Origin: Pelargonium tetragonum
Taxonomy: Eukaryota; Streptophyta; Magnoliopsida; Geraniales; Geraniaceae
DNA length: 64,000 nucleotides
Direction of reading: 5' to 3'
Assembly: GCA_036897445.1 (NCBI GenBank)
Contig: JAYMTL010000023.1
Span: 62,001 to 126,000, forward strand
Under the pieces are notes generated by a model that worked only from the letters and a program-made list of their open reading frames with translations, was not told where the DNA came from and searched no databases. Below, piece after piece: positions 1 through 13,880 of the stretch; the stretch's first letter is position 1; every line of letters begins with the position of its first letter. The position numbers and the translations under genes are program-made.

Positions 1-259
1 GCGCATAAAATTGTAAAACTCAAGAGAGCCCTATCTCAAAAAAGAACCCTTCTCCAATTTCATTTTTTGTCTGTTAGAGCCTATATAACACACAAGGAAA
101 CCCCTTTCAGTAGCAAAGAGTAGTGCTTATTTTCAAGTCGATAAAAAAGTACCAAGTGAACCCATTTTCAGTTTCTTTCTGTTTTATAACTTTTCTATTT
201 CAAAGATAAAACTAATATAAATAAATACAAAGCTCTATTATGCAGCATTTCTCTAGAAG

Positions 260-276
260 TTAGGAGTAGCTCCTAA
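260..276. repeat. GC micro-palindrome hairpin
   Basis: TTAGGAG-TAG-CTCCTAA: seven pairs, three-base loop. Purine-rich 5' arm with an AGGAG core. Confidence 0.6.
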
Positions 277-856
277 AAAGAAAAGTAAGCCAGAGGCCAT
301 ATTAGATATTAAAGGCAGGAGGAGTCCAGGGATTTCGAATTTGAGGGGCCCTCGTACTTCAGGAATACCCAAGACGAAATTAGACTTTATTTTAAGAGTA
401 AAGTACAAAGTTAGATGAGAACTTAATAAGGAAACTTGACGCTTTTGTAGTGTAGTATATCTTAGCATCTAAGATGAGTTAAACAGGTAAAGTGAAATAG
501 CAGTTCTACGAAAAAGAAGAACAATGATATAGTAGTACAAAAAGCTTCAAAGGAGCCCTTAGAGAATTCCTATAAAAGACCTGAAGAGTGTGGAATAGGA
601 AAAATCCTGTATATAAAAGTTTTCTTATCCCATTTCCCCGAAATAGCAGGGATTCCTCTTTAACTTCGGCTACAAATCTAGGTCTAAACCTGGGATATAA
701 AAAATTCAAAATAAAACAAGTTATAAAACTAAGAGGCTCCTAGGAAAAGAAACTTGTAGCTTAGCCTTGTGTGAAAAAGAGAGTAATTTAGGGCACTCTT
801 CAAATTCTATTATATATTAATTCATTTTGTTAAGGACAGGAGGATCCCCCACTCCA

Positions 857-873
857 AAAGGGTAGGACCCTTT
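857..873. repeat. GC micro-palindrome hairpin
   Basis: AAAGGGT-AGG-ACCCTTT: seven pairs, three-base loop. Confidence 0.6.
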
Positions 874-1460
874 AAATGCAATAAAACAAGGATGCTTGGA
901 TGTATGCTTTTTTCTTCAGTTCGAAATTTTCATTCGTTTTTCATATATAATTTTCCGAAGCTTTTGGGAAAAAACGTAGCATCAGCGAATCTAAACAGTA
1001 AAACGTCCTTATTACTAAACTTCTAATTCTTGGATTCTATCTCGGGTTCTTTTTAGCGGGGCTGAGGGGTACAGGGGACGTGAAAAAGCAGCATCTTAAC
1101 TTTAGATTCTTATTAGAAAGTAAGCCCCCAGTTAAGCTGACTGCGGTAAAACCCTTACACCTGCTGAGTTGGTTTTAATACTTAATATAATATTACCGAA
1201 TCTGGCTACAACCCTTTATCAAGCAAAAAGTTCATTTTTAGTCTAAGACTGGGGAGTAACAATTCAAGTTAAAGTTAAGTTGACACGGCAAAGGCCGGAG
1301 CAGGGGAGTATACTCTTGATCTCAGAACAAGAATTGGCTTCTAAAAGCAGGAATCCACTAGAAGTAAGACAAATACAACGCCACGGGGTTTTTCTAATTA
1401 TGTATTCAGAGGGTACCCGTCAAACAAGGAAGGGGTTAGGCAAGTAAGGAGCCTAGAGTT

Positions 1461-1480
1461 TTCCTTTTGATAAAAAGGGA
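1461..1480. repeat. Small hairpin
   Basis: TTCCTTTT-GATA-AAAAGGGA: eight pairs including one G-T. Confidence 0.55.
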
Positions 1481-4400
1481 TTTTCGAGGAAGAGTGCTCG
1501 GATTGCACGAGTTTTGGCTCTAGTAATAAAAGGCTTAGTATACCCTGCTTGAATACTTTGTGAAACTTCTTTAAACGCGTTCGCTAATATAAAGTTTACA
1601 AATTAAGCATTTTGGAAAAAATAGGATTGATATTAAGCCTCTTCTGTATTGCGTAATAGTACTTTATTGTACTAAGCATAGAGATTGTCCCTTATCCTCG
1701 GAGTCTCCAGACAATCCAAAAACTTATCAAAAATGGAGCATAATCGCACAAAATTACAGTTCTCTCAAACGAGGATACTGGGCTTTAAGCACTTACTAGA
1801 GAAATTGCCGACCTATATTCTAATATTCTAAGTTTACTTTAGTGACATGTAATTAAAAAGAACAAGTAATTCAAAGCGTATATAACGAGGGCCCCTTTAA
1901 TTCTAAATTCTCTGTATTCCACTTAGCAGCAAAGCCTAATTCAAAAAAGGTAAACGTAACAACTTCATCATAAAGATTACTATGAATAATAAAGGGAGGT
2001 ACCCCTATTCTTATTGTCCAGTTATACCGGATTATGTCACTCTGTTTGGGGACTCCCGAGATTCTCTATTTGAGCAAAAGCAAATAAACCAGGATCTTAA
2101 GGTTGACATCCTATGGACTTAGGAGCCCCTGGTTTTCCTTACCCGAGAAAAGCTTACTCTCTTATAGACTTTGTGACTTAATAAATTTCGATTCTACCCA
2201 AAGAATTCCCGATTTCCTTTGGAGTTTTCCAATCAAAAGTTATACATCAAGAAATATAATACACCGTTCAAATAAAAAGCTTTTTTTTATACGAAACTTG
2301 GCTGGTTTGGGATCTCTAAAAAGTGCAAGCAATACTTTAATAGGAAGAGGTACGCTTTTACAATATAGTAACGGAAATCCTTGGAATTAGTGCAATGCGT
2401 GGGCATAACTCTTGTACAATTTCATAAACTAGATTAAAAAACTACTTAATTCTATTCAAAAGGGTTTTTGTTTTATTAAGTATTAAGGATAGCATCCCTT
2501 CTTCACAACTAAAAAAGTCCTGCCTATTTCAAAGGCACTTGAAATTCAGAAACCATCCTTCTTTACCTAAAATTTGGCATCCCGGTGAAAGGTTCCCTAT
2601 GGACATTTTCCTAGCGCAACCACGGAGAAGTGGCAATAAAGTCCATGTATTTATTTGTTACTCTTCCTATACCCATTTTTAGATAGTTTTATTCCTAACG
2701 CAGCATACTCAAAAACAAGCATATGAGGAAAGAGTTCAACGAGATTTCAGTAACTTTATTCTTTCCGCACCCTCTTGAAAAATTCAACTAACTACTTTCT
2801 TTTTTGCACTAGACACCTATAATAGAAAAACTAAAACCCCAGGTACTAGGGTCTCCCGGATCGGCTTTGCTGTAGAAGGTATTCTATTCCTAATCCTAAA
2901 ACCTCAGTTCAATATAATTTGGACTTAAACCCGTGTATCTTAAAAAAGCTCCTATCCGCTTAATTTATAGTTAGATTTTTTCTTTCTTTATTAAACCCCT
3001 CCCGATATTGCTCTGCAGTTAAAGTGATGCTATCAAAGTGTTCTAGACAAGGGTTCCTTATACCTATTATAAATGATTTTGGCTTGCTCTTTGCGACGAA
3101 AATCTTTATATTTATAAAACGCTTGCTTATTAATATTAATATAGGGTGTATTCCCATTCTGTATTTTTGAGTAAAAGCGAATTTAAGGTATTCCATTTTA
3201 ATCGATGGATGGAGTAAAACATTCTTATGTTAACTATTATGGATTCTACCCTCTATAAGGAAAGGGTCTTATCTCCGCTTTAGGAGTAATCCTCATTTGT
3301 TTTTATTATATTAAAGTGATTCGGCTCTTAGTTCCTGATATGACAAGGGGAATATTTGTAAATACTAGTTAAGTTAAAGCGCTTTGCCTACGAGGGGGCC
3401 TCTATCTATCGAGTAGCTACTGTGATTTCATTTCGGTTAGCAGTTAGTGCTCAAAGGCTTTTGTAGCTAAAAAACTACAATAAGCAAAAATAAGGAACTT
3501 TCCCAGATAAAGAAATTCCCATGTTTTAACCAAGTTCAAAGAATTTTTGTTTAATATAAAGGAGTGCGAAAAAAGGAATTTTTTGATTTTTATTTATAGG
3601 TATTGGGAAACTAACAAAGTTCTAACCCTCGCAGCTTGGCTAGAAAATGAGACCCTGTATTATGGTTGAAGTTGCTAAGATTGCTAGAATTCCTTCGGAC
3701 TGAATATGAAAATACTGCGGATTAGTAAAACCAAGGAGAGCCCTAGAGCTAATGTAAGGATTCCTTTCCTTCTTTTGTGGACTTATAAAACTTTTAGGAC
3801 CTTCTTATTCACTCAAGACGACTAAAAAAGAAATTGACTTGGGGTGTCAGGGTTTTCTCTAAAGAGCTTTTTGTAGCCATAGTGTGTTCGTAGAAGTGTT
3901 TATAATAGAAATATAGAATTATAAAACGAGATCCTTGTACCGAAACGTATTAAGTGATAAAGAAACAAAGTAATCAATAAGAGTAAGAAAATCCTTGGTA
4001 AATGGGTGTGAAATGAAAGGGAAAAGCGTACATAGGATAACGGGGTTTTTAAGGCCATAAAAGAAGTCCTAAACTTTTAGGAAAGGTATACCCGCTAGTT
4101 GGTCAGGAGATTTTGTTTCAGAAGGGTTGTTAAAAGTCTGTAGACGAGCCGGGGAGTTCCTTAACTGGGCACTTGCCGTATAGAAATAGAAATGCTTTAA
4201 ACAATTAGAGTAGCTTGGAGAAACTTTTGGATCCGTTTTGTCTCTTTTTATATTCCTTCGAGACTTGACCAGGTTCGGTATTCCATCTGCCCCACTTTTT
4301 GTCCCAAGGCCCGCAATTTTTCAAACCAAGAGAATTCCGGAATGATAATAGACTTTTGGAAAAATCAAAGTGGACTCACATAAAAAGTAGGTTTCTACTG

Positions 4401-5472
4401 TTATAAAATCTGATACCTAAGATAGCTTTAGCTGGTAATATACAGTAGGTTTTTCTTGCTAATTGCTGTATTTTGAAATAAAATTGAGAGGGTGGCCTTA
4501 AGTTTATATGTGAGTTATTCGATAAAACCAATCCCTAGAAAAAAGGATTAACTGCCCAAAGGATATAATTTATATTCATAATAGGTTTTCATTTTAAGGA
4601 GTTTCTTTAGTCAAAAATAACGTTAGGACTGAGAATCACTTAGATAGAAGTCTGTACAATAAAGATAGGTTTCGTGCGGAATGTGTCAACAATCTCTAAT
4701 CTATAGTATAATGCGGCGTTAAGCCAATAGCTAAGAATTCCCGAGGTTCGCATCGCTTAGCCATGAAATATAAAGGTTCTTGTAACGCAAGAGATTAAGA
4801 AAGAGAAAAGGGGAAGTAGAAAAGGCAGTAAGTTTTGTTCTATCTAAAATCATTGTATAGTAAATTCTAGTGTCCTTAATGAAGATATAGGCACCTAAAA
4901 TTTTAGGGTCGACAGTAAGGGTACCCACCATTGAAAGCGAAAAGCGCGTTATTTTGGTATCAAGAAGATTGCCTTATAATCGATTTTTCTTTCTTTTAAA
5001 GTGAAAGTACTCCTCTTTTTATTAAAACTACAGGGTTTTTAAAGAATTCTTCATAATACTAAGGTTTCCCTCTTTTTGGCTTTCTAATAGAGCTTTATTA
5101 CGACTTCAGTTCAGGGGTGTATAAAATTCTACTTTTAGATAGCAAAGCATCTTTACAAAACAAAACAATAAGACTAGAAACCCAAAAGTCACCAGAACAT
5201 CATACGAGAGAGGCTATAACTACTGGTCTAAGAATAAATAATTCAAAGACTATCCTAAGCTGGGTCATAAATTGTACCCCTTAACTATTAAAAATCTCCC
5301 CTCTTAATTAATTGTCGGGTTTTTAATCTTGTTACTGCAAAACGGAATACGCTTTTACGAGTAGTTTCAGCAGACAAAAAATTCTTCTCCAAGCTAAGGG
5401 TTTCCTTGAGGAAGCTCTGGTAATTGTAATTAATTCCTCAAATCTCATATTTCGTTTATTCTTTTATGTATT

Positions 5473-5493
5473 GGGAGTCCTTAAGGGACTTCC
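5473..5493. repeat. GC-rich hairpin
   Basis: GGGAGTCC-TTAAG-GGACTTCC: eight pairs including one G-T, five-base loop. Confidence 0.6.
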
Positions 5494-7011
5494 GCGGATA
5501 TATATTGTATATAAATTAAGGCTTGTATTTAAACAAGAAGCATTTCACACCGTTGTACCTGTTCTATTTAGATAAGACAACTAACCTAGATCTGGATACT
5601 TAGGGATACTCCCACCTGGGAAACTTATTTCCAGAGAAAGCCAAACCCTTTTCGAAGGGGTTGGGGTGCCCCGTAGCATTAAATTAATTCCGCAGTTTCG
5701 TATATAATTAGACTTTAACTTTAGAGAGTTTTATTTAATAGAGTAAAATGTGGATCAGATAAATGCATTATACTACCAAAAACCTTTCTTAGTGCCCTCT
5801 AAAAAGGCCCTATTTCTCTTTCTGTTAGGTTATAGTTCATGAAAACAGCCATTACAATGGGTTTACTAAAAATAGGATTCCCCCTTAAGGGGTTTTGGCC
5901 CTTGGAATAAATTAAGGCCCAATATTATATACTATAAAGGATTGATTTTTCTTACAATTATAAATTTTGACAAAAGCAAGCTTGTACCAACTACTTTCAA
6001 ATCAGGTAGGTCTCGTAAAAAGGAATATTATGAAATTTTTCTGCCAAAGTAAAGTTTTTACGGGACATGTCAGGTACTTTAATTGTGAAATCTATAGGGA
6101 TTCCTTTGACAGTAGTTACACAATTCTTTTTCGTTTAATATTTTAAGTAAGCAGGTAGAGGTTTTTATACACTCCAAAAAATCCTGTATTTAGCGAGGCA
6201 GTCCTTGGTAAAGCTACATTCTTAGTTAAACGTCTGTTTTAGTAATACGTCAGAGTATTAAAGGGTTTTGGATATATCTATATCAAAGCTAGGAGTGTCT
6301 TCCTTTCTTTTTTAACTGGGGTCCGAAGTCAATGGGTGAAAAATCTAGGAGTTTATATTGTTTGTTACCACGCCCCCCCCCTTTTTCCGAGTGTGTTCCC
6401 TTAGATTTAGAATTCGAGACAAAGAACAGGTCTAGGAAATAGGAGAAATAGGGATTTAAGGGGCTCTTCATAGGGCGGTTTCTTTCGTACGAATTTAAAG
6501 TACTTAAGCAAGTTAATTAACCAACACAGTTCTCCTTTCTTCTATCTAATCTTGTTTATACTACAACTTTCTTTCTAGTTTAATAAGTTCTTAGTAATAA
6601 AGTAATAAAAACCAAAGGGGGAATTTCATTAAAGGAGAGCTTCTTCTCGTTATCCATAATAAGGTAGGGAATTTCCTTGGTATATATTGCGAAGGAAGTT
6701 TTTCGAGTACAGGGTCAAGGTAGTCTGTCTATGGTGCGCTCATAAGTTAAGTAACCGAGTTTTGCTCTAGCAAATACAAGTAAAAAGGGTATCTTGTAAG
6801 ATTTATATCGTAGCTGGTACGGGTAATAGAAAAAGAAAATTGAACATGTTACTCCCTTTTAACCTAAGGAGAGCTTATATGCAACTCATGAAGCCTACTC
6901 TTTTACTGAAATAAGTGCAGTGGATCTTTGAGCTCTTCTGACGACGAAATTTAGCATACATATAAACCCTACACAAAAAAAGAACTAACAAATTTTTACG
7001 CAAGGAGCTCT

Positions 7012-7037
7012 AACTCCTATCTTGAAAATAAGGAGTT
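7012..7037. repeat. Hairpin with AACTCCT/AGGAGTT arms
   Basis: Seven perfect pairs around a 12-base loop. The arms have the AGGAG/CTCCT core common in the window. Confidence 0.5.
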
Positions 7038-7201
7038 TCTACTTTTTTATGCCTGTGTTTCTTACTCTTGACTTGTTGAAAGCATGTTCTACCTATTCTT
7101 TACACCCTTAACAAAGCAGGTAATGACTAAACACTAACTATGTCAACAGAATTCCAACTTATTATTAGAGTTCCTAAAAACCCTTTAATATTCATAAAGA
7201 A

Positions 7202-7231
7202 AGGCAATTCCTCAAGAAAATAGAATTGCTT
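7202..7231. repeat. Hairpin, nine pairs
   Basis: AGGCAATTC against GAATTGCTT, nine pairs with one G-T, around a 12-base loop. It starts 165 bases after the hairpin at 7012-7037. Confidence 0.5.
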
Positions 7232-8421
7232 AAATTAAATAGGGATCCGCCGCCAAGCTTTCAGCTTAATTGTACAAAGAAAGATGTAGCTCTAAAATTT
7301 CTTTAACTTCGTTACCTTTTTCAGCTCCCTCCTTAACATAACAGGAAGAAATCCTTAGTAACCCTTCTGCAGACTACCTCGAATAAGGGCTCCTATCTAG
7401 AAGCTCTAATGACCCGCTAACTATAGTTTTCTAGACCCAAATCTTTCAAAAATCCCCTTTTCTGAATATCTAATATCTTGTGAATCTGGCACTAAAATAT
7501 GGAGTAGCTACCGCCGTGCCCTAATCTGTTACAAACTTATAAGCTTTATTTCTTACCTTACCAAGTACTCATAGAGAGACTTTTCCTATAGATAGCCGTG
7601 GCGCAGGGATTGCCGGAGTAGAAAAACCCTTCCTAGTATTGTTAGTAAGTAGTTCCTTTATATCAATTGAATTTTAGCTTGGACCTTTTTCTTTACCTTA
7701 TTTTAGAATACCAGGACTTTGTTCAGGATTCAAGAAAAGCTCCCCGTTGGTGGAGTAAGCAAGAGCTCCTTTTTAGTAGATACTTGTTAATTCTATTTCC
7801 GTGGTAACTTTACTTTTTCTGGAGTCTAGCCTAAAATCTCGCCAGTTTAATATTTAATTTATAGGAATAGGTACTTGGTTTGATGAGTGGTTATATAAAA
7901 AAGAAGTTTGAGGACCATGTCAAGAGGTTTTCTAGCTTTCTCACAAGGGTTTAGTTAAAGTGAAAGATTCCTCATAAGAAGGTTGCAAGTTCAAATCGAC
8001 TTAGTATTCGTAGATAAACTCGGTAATTAACGTAGCATCCCCTTTCTTTATAGATCGTTTTTTGTGCCAGAAATTCTAGGATTTGCCCTACTCCAGATTG
8101 AAATTTTACTGAAATATTATAGCGGAAACCCACTCTTTTGTGTATAAAAACGGAAAGAACTTCTCTTCGAAAAAAAAGTAGGATCCCCTTGGCCTTCTAA
8201 ACTAGCGTATGTTATTGAATAATTAATTAGTAAATACTTTTTCGTTGAAAAAAAGTTGAGTTTCCTAAGTAGTGAAGCGCTCCAGGAGATAAAAAAGGGT
8301 TTTGTTATATATAATATAATGAGTTTACCTTTGATACAAGAATTCCAAACTTACCTTATGTTGGGCTCTGTCCGGTTTAATAACATTCTTGCCTGGTTTT
8401 GCCTACTCTTTGATTTGGAAT

Positions 8422-8433
8422 TAGGGATCCCTA
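8422..8433. repeat. Palindrome TAGGGATCCCTA, copy 1
   Basis: 12-base perfect palindrome, repeated exactly at 61149-61160; 11 of its bases recur near 49074. Confidence 0.65.
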
Positions 8434-11400
8434 TGAAAAGGGTACTCTAAATGCGGGTTTAATTAGATCCCGCTAAGGCAGAGTTTTATATGATAAAAAA
8501 GCTCGACTAAATTCTCAGTAAAGAAAGTCTTAGATATGGATGTGATAAAATATAGCGACCCCTAATATCCGATCCAATTTCATCTGAAAAAAGTGAAACG
8601 CGGTTACCCTTTTTAAGGAGTCCCCTTTTTGCGCTATTTATGCCCACCTAGATTCGTTTGTATCCTTGCTGTTTTTTAAAAGGGTACTCGAATTTTTGCA
8701 AATGGGGACTTTGCTTGTTTATTAATGTGTCTAATATGTCATCTTGTTTAAACCTGTAGAAGAGAACTTCTTTTTTAGTTTCCTGTGTCAAGTTATATTT
8801 AAGAGTATTATGGCCCTTACCTTGCTGTGTTAGCTTATGTAGTTTAGCGATCGGTAGTCGGTAGAATGGCTTTATTCTTATTAGGTAGGCTTGCTGTTAC
8901 CCGGGCTTTTTTTTCGTTTGTGATTCTGATTTATTAGTAGGATATAGAAAAGTAGTGGCATCTATAAACGAAGCAAAGTCCTGGAAGTTCTTAGAGAATA
9001 GCGTAAAAACCCTTGTTAGAGAAACGAGATATCAAATTGTTAAATTTTTGTATCAAGAGGACTCTCATAAAAAAGCAGGCTTAACAAAGGTTAAAGCAAG
9101 TCCTAATTTAGGGAAAACCCTGTAATATAGAAATTTACTAAAGCTTCTGATACATTATAATAAGATAATAAGGCAGTAATTGTACAGGATTGCATTTCTT
9201 GCAGTATGCAATAAACGTTTCTACAGCAGTGGTTTTTTGGAGTTAGGCTTCTCCTCCATATGTATTTAGTCAAAATCCTTGTGTACTCGTAATTCAGGGG
9301 TCCCCAAGTAGATCCACCACTATGAAATACTAGGAATTACCCTTTCCATTAACAATCCATTTTTTGCTTGGCAGTATAAATACAATGTAGAAGCCCGCGG
9401 GACTCCTTTTATAACTTTAGAACTTTTAGTTGTACTAACCTTAATTGCTCTTGTTTGATAAACTCGGGGCTATAATTTAAATGGAGGCTGAACTAGAAAT
9501 TATTCGAGGAAATTCAGTAAATGACCGTAGTTTTACACCTTCCACAGGGGTCCTGGTAACGTGAACCTAGAAAAGTCCCTTTAAAGGGGCTTCCTCTATT
9601 CTAAATATACTACAAAAACTATTCCAAAATTCACTGTTTATTCGATCCTTTGCAAAGTACTTAATTAGATACTGATAATACCCCTTATTACAAAAAAAGG
9701 CAAGACTTTTGATTTATACGACCTGTAGTTTGAATAGGTGTAGACCCTATACCAGAAAGGGTGGCCCTTGATAGGTCAAAAAGGAGATTACATGTACTAC
9801 TAAAAGAAAGGTTCTTACTTTTTCAAGAGTCTAGTGCTGCTATATAAAGCTCTATTATTTTTGTAGCATGCCGACTTTAAATCCCCGGATTTCTTTCTAA
9901 AGTGGAGTCATTTCTTATCCTGTAATATATATAAAGTTTTTTTTGTATTATACTGACAGGGGTGCAAGGGAACGGGGATAGGCTGATTTAAGTAAAAAGT
10001 TTCTGTTATATTTACATTAAGCGGGCATTTTAGCGAAAAAGATTTTTTATGTATGTAACTGTGTGGAACCCTAATGAGCAGGGTTTTGGTTAAATGAAAA
10101 TTGTAATTTATGGGAATACTAACTTTTCATTTTATTTAAAACTTGTAACTTTTTGAAAAGGATATACAGAAAATAGGAATTTAGATTCTACTTATATCTA
10201 AATAAGTAAAAAAGTCGTTAGCTAGCGTATAAATCCATAGGAGTCCTCTCATTTATCAGCAAAGATGATTGAGTTTCTTAGAGTGCCATAAGATTAGCGT
10301 ACCTTATTATGATTTATTAAAAACTTAAACAAGGAATTCGAGGGCTTATTAAAGCAAGTCTAAAAATAGGATTTGACCTCGTAATATCCCGAGAAAAGGG
10401 CCCGCAAAAATACCAAACGCCAAGAAGTGGACTTAATATGAAGCTAATAAAGGAAAAAAGATCCGCTATTCCACGCTATTGAGTTTTTAACCAGAGGGGA
10501 ATATGCCAGGTAGAGGCTTAGAAATTTTAGGTTGTACATATTTTAAACTTCTGTGTCCCTAAGTTATTAAAAACCTACGCGTTGGCAGTTAATGTATTTC
10601 CTAGGCTTATTCGTAATAGGAAAATCCTTGGTTGAAGAAGCTCTTTTAGATCTGTAACTAGAAAACCTGTCTTTTATCTTCGATACCTTGTTTAGTAGAC
10701 TATACCGAACCTGGTAACACGACGGAACAACAGAGACACAACTCTTTCTAGCTTGAGAGGTCAGGTAGACCCAATTCTATATATCCCCTAAAATTTCCAT
10801 CTCTTAAAAGTGCCCTTTACCCTTTATACTTAGGATAACTAACCTGTCCTAAAGACTTGAGTACTCAAAAGGATACCTATTCCTCTGCTTTTGAAAGACT
10901 TGTGAAGACATAGCCCTCCTTAACTGTAAACAAAACTCTCCTTTTTCTTTTCTCTTACCCCAGTTCCTAGAAGCTCCCAATCTCGACTATACCTTTTCCT
11001 GTCCTTAGGAGTACCCGGCCTAGGAGGGCCCCCTTTGCAAATAAATAGAAGGATAACCCTCAAGGGTTTTACTTAATTATATAAGAATTCCCTGGGATCC
11101 TAAAGAGTCCTAGTTTACAAGTTTCTTCGGCCTTGTTAACTATAAAAAGAAATTCCGTTAGGCATAGGCACAAGTAAATAAAACCTCCCCTTCATTACCA
11201 GTATCCGGTTATAACCAAAATGAATAGCCCGAGAACCTTTTTTCTTTCATTCCTTATTAACCGAGAAAAAACTTGAAGAATAGAAACAAGGACTAGTACT
11301 AAACCCCAAAAAGGGGCCTGGCCTTTACTTACACAAGAATAATCTATATTATAAACAAGAAGAAAGAATCGGAAATTAGAAAGCCTTGAAATCGGTATCA

Positions 11401-12150
11401 CAAAATGAACTGTATTATGTTACTTTATTATGCCAGCTCTTTGCTAATTGTTGGTTTTCTTAGTTTAGCTCACCCTGGAATTTGATTGGGAACACTATAC
11501 TATTCACGGGTTTCCTCCTCTTATGGGTTAAAGGCATAAAAAGAGTTCTTACTCAGGAGTAGGGAATTTATATGCATTCACGAAAAGTGTATATCCATTT
11601 TTAATAAACGAAAGAGTTTTTTATATAAAGAAACTGCACTGTATGTCTATAACCAAGCGATTTAAAAGGGATGGGATTACAACACAGCAAAAACTATTGA
11701 GGATATTTCAGAAGAACCGCTAAGCCAACTGCCTGGACAAAAGGGGGCGGTTCCTTAGTAAATACTACGCGGAAGTTTGAGGCTCCCCTTTATGAAAGCA
11801 ATTGAAATCTTTAGCTAAATATAAATAATTGTTAAATAATATTCGAAACTCGTGTTACTCTAAGCGTTTCAGGAAATAACTTTTAAGTTAAAATTCCTTA
11901 AATTATAAAGGGATACCCGCCCGCCCCCTAAAAACTTTTTTGCTGGGATATCTCTAGTTATTCACCCAAGCTTTACTGTGAAGTTTATTTAATAAATCCT
12001 GCTTCTTTTTAAGGAATTCTTTAATATACTAAGTTTATACTCTTTTCTTGTTACATACAAAAAACTTGTAGGGGACTTTTTCTAGAATCCCCTTCTTTAA
12101 GCTTAACAGCCAGAATTAGAAACTTGAAACAAAGGAATGATAAAGCACTT

Positions 12151-12900
12151 ACTATTCCATTCTGAGTCCTCTGTAGCTTAGTTTCTTAGTCTTTAGGGCT
12201 CTAGTAGCTGACTCCCTACCTTCTATCTGTATACTTTAGTTATTATAGTTATAGTGAATATAGTGAATTATATTAGGGTGGACTAGAGCTAAAGATATGG
12301 ATACGGGTCCTCTTACTCTTAGAGTTCCTTGTAGCTAGTCTAGTGTGGTTGTAGCTTATCTTATATACTGCATGGAAATAGTATATTTATATATGGGATA
12401 TTTAGGAAAGGAGTCTAATAATATATTCTTGTATTACTCTATAATAAGAATAAAAAAGATAAGTATTAGTTATAGATATATTATAGGCTGTTGTCTAGGA
12501 CTAAGAGTTGTTTTAGTTATATTGGTCCAAGCAAGCTCGCCTCCTGTTCTATGTGTTTATCATTATGGAGGATGGGAGCTTAGATGGGTTTAGAGTAAAT
12601 CATTCTTACCGATTGTAGGCATCCGAAGGAGGTTAGTGTATTAAGTAATTGTTGATATACCTCACTATGGGAACAACCCAACTCTTTCTTTTGCTTTCAT
12701 GTTATTCCCTATTTGTATTTTATTCTGTATCTTGATACCTGTCTTGCTACTCTTAAAACTCTCTTATGAGCTAAGGTATTCCATCCCTATTTAGCTTAGC
12801 AAAGTCTAATATTCTCTATTTATTCTATTATTTATTAGTTATTGTAGTAAAGGAAGCCCTTTTGCCTGGCTTGTATTCTCTCTGCTTCCTTTTCTCTTTT
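12151..12900. other. Island of different texture, no gene recognised
   Basis: Long A/T runs and GC micro-palindromes largely disappear here. They are replaced by words such as CTAGTAGCTGACTCC and TATAGTGAATATAGTGAA. A perfect tandem 9-mer, ATAGTGAAT twice, is at 12251-12268. An 82-codon frame (12345-12593) is not recognised. Edges are approximate, judged by eye. Likely DNA of separate origin from the surrounding spacer; the source is unknown. Confidence 0.35.
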
Positions 12901-13862
12901 AGATAGAAGTAAGCAACCCACGAATTTTGTAGCAGAGTGGGTGCTAAAAAGCCGAAAAACCACCTTACGAGTACTCTAAACTAATGAGAAATGAAATTCT
13001 ATATAATAAATAATAACTTCGGCATTGTTTCGTTTCTTTTGTATTCCTGATTTCTTTTTCTTTGACAGGAAATTTATTGAGTTGCTCTAGTCCCTTTAAG
13101 TATTTAAGGTAATGGTTTAATAGATCCCTATAGAGCTACAAGGTGAGCAAAGTTTCTTTAAGGTTTAACTTAACATCTTCTAATTTAAGACAACTACTGT
13201 ATCTGAAAGATTTTAGTTTTAGAGAGGCAATAGAAAAGGGGTGGAAGAAATAGAGCAGGTTCTTTTACTGCAGCTCTTTTTTAATGCTTAGCTAGAATTC
13301 CTCATAAAGAAAGGGCACTCGCCACCAAAAGGCAAAAGGGAAGGGTTTCTTCTAAAAAATTTTTTATTTGTTATAGTATAACCTACCCCAAAAAAGAAGG
13401 CAAGATTTATCTTGTTGTGTACTACTAAACACTTTCTTTATGGAAAATCTTAATAAAATCCTTGCCCCTAAATAAGTTATATGAACTTGCTTGAGAGAAG
13501 TTGAGAAAAAGTCTACCCCTAGATTGTATACAGGGTACCCCCTCCTACAGTACTCCTCAGAAGCTGAAACTATAACTCTGGGACTTGCCCTCTCCTTTAA
13601 CTACCCTGGCAAAGAGCCCTTTTTCTCTTGTAAAACCTATACCCGATCCCAGGGATCAACCTAATAACAAAGAATACTTGAAACCCTTATTTGCCTAATA
13701 TTCCCCATTCTTTAAATAACAAGGGATAATCCCAAAATTCAATCTTATTTAGTTCACAAAAAAAGTAGTACAAGTTTCACCTTATTATATTAACCTACTA
13801 TACACAAATTTTGAAATCCCTCGAGAGGATCCTAGCAATTAATTCTTTATAAGTTCTATAGA

Positions 13863-13880
13863 CAAAAGGATACCCTTTTG
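13863..13880. repeat. Hairpin CAAAAGG-ATAC-CCTTTTG
   Basis: Seven perfect pairs with a tetraloop. Purine-rich 5' arm. Confidence 0.55.

Larger units (their letters stand above)
1..12150. other. Gene-free AT-rich spacer with GC micro-palindromes
   Basis: No protein or RNA gene recognised. The texture is A/T runs alternating with short purine-run/pyrimidine-run motifs such as AGGAGTCC, GGGATCC and GAGCCCC. Small hairpins are at 260, 857, 1461, 5473, 5643, 7012 and 7202. Perfect palindromes include CCCCTTAAGGGG (5881-5892), TAGGGATCCCTA (8422-8433) and CCCTTTAAAGGG (9577-9588). A run of nine C is at 6373-6381. The open frames here are short (at most 95 codons), unrecognised and at chance level. 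Confidence 0.6.

Noticed and set aside
2103-2390. 95-codon plus-strand frame
   Set aside because: Unrecognised, starts without a supporting context, and at chance length.
6373-6381. Run of nine C
   Set aside because: A homopolymer with no associated structure; possibly sequencing-sensitive, not a feature.
7965-8000. GCAAGTTCAAATCGACTT as a tRNA T-arm
   Set aside because: The 3' side does not complement GCAAG, and nothing tRNA-like is upstream.
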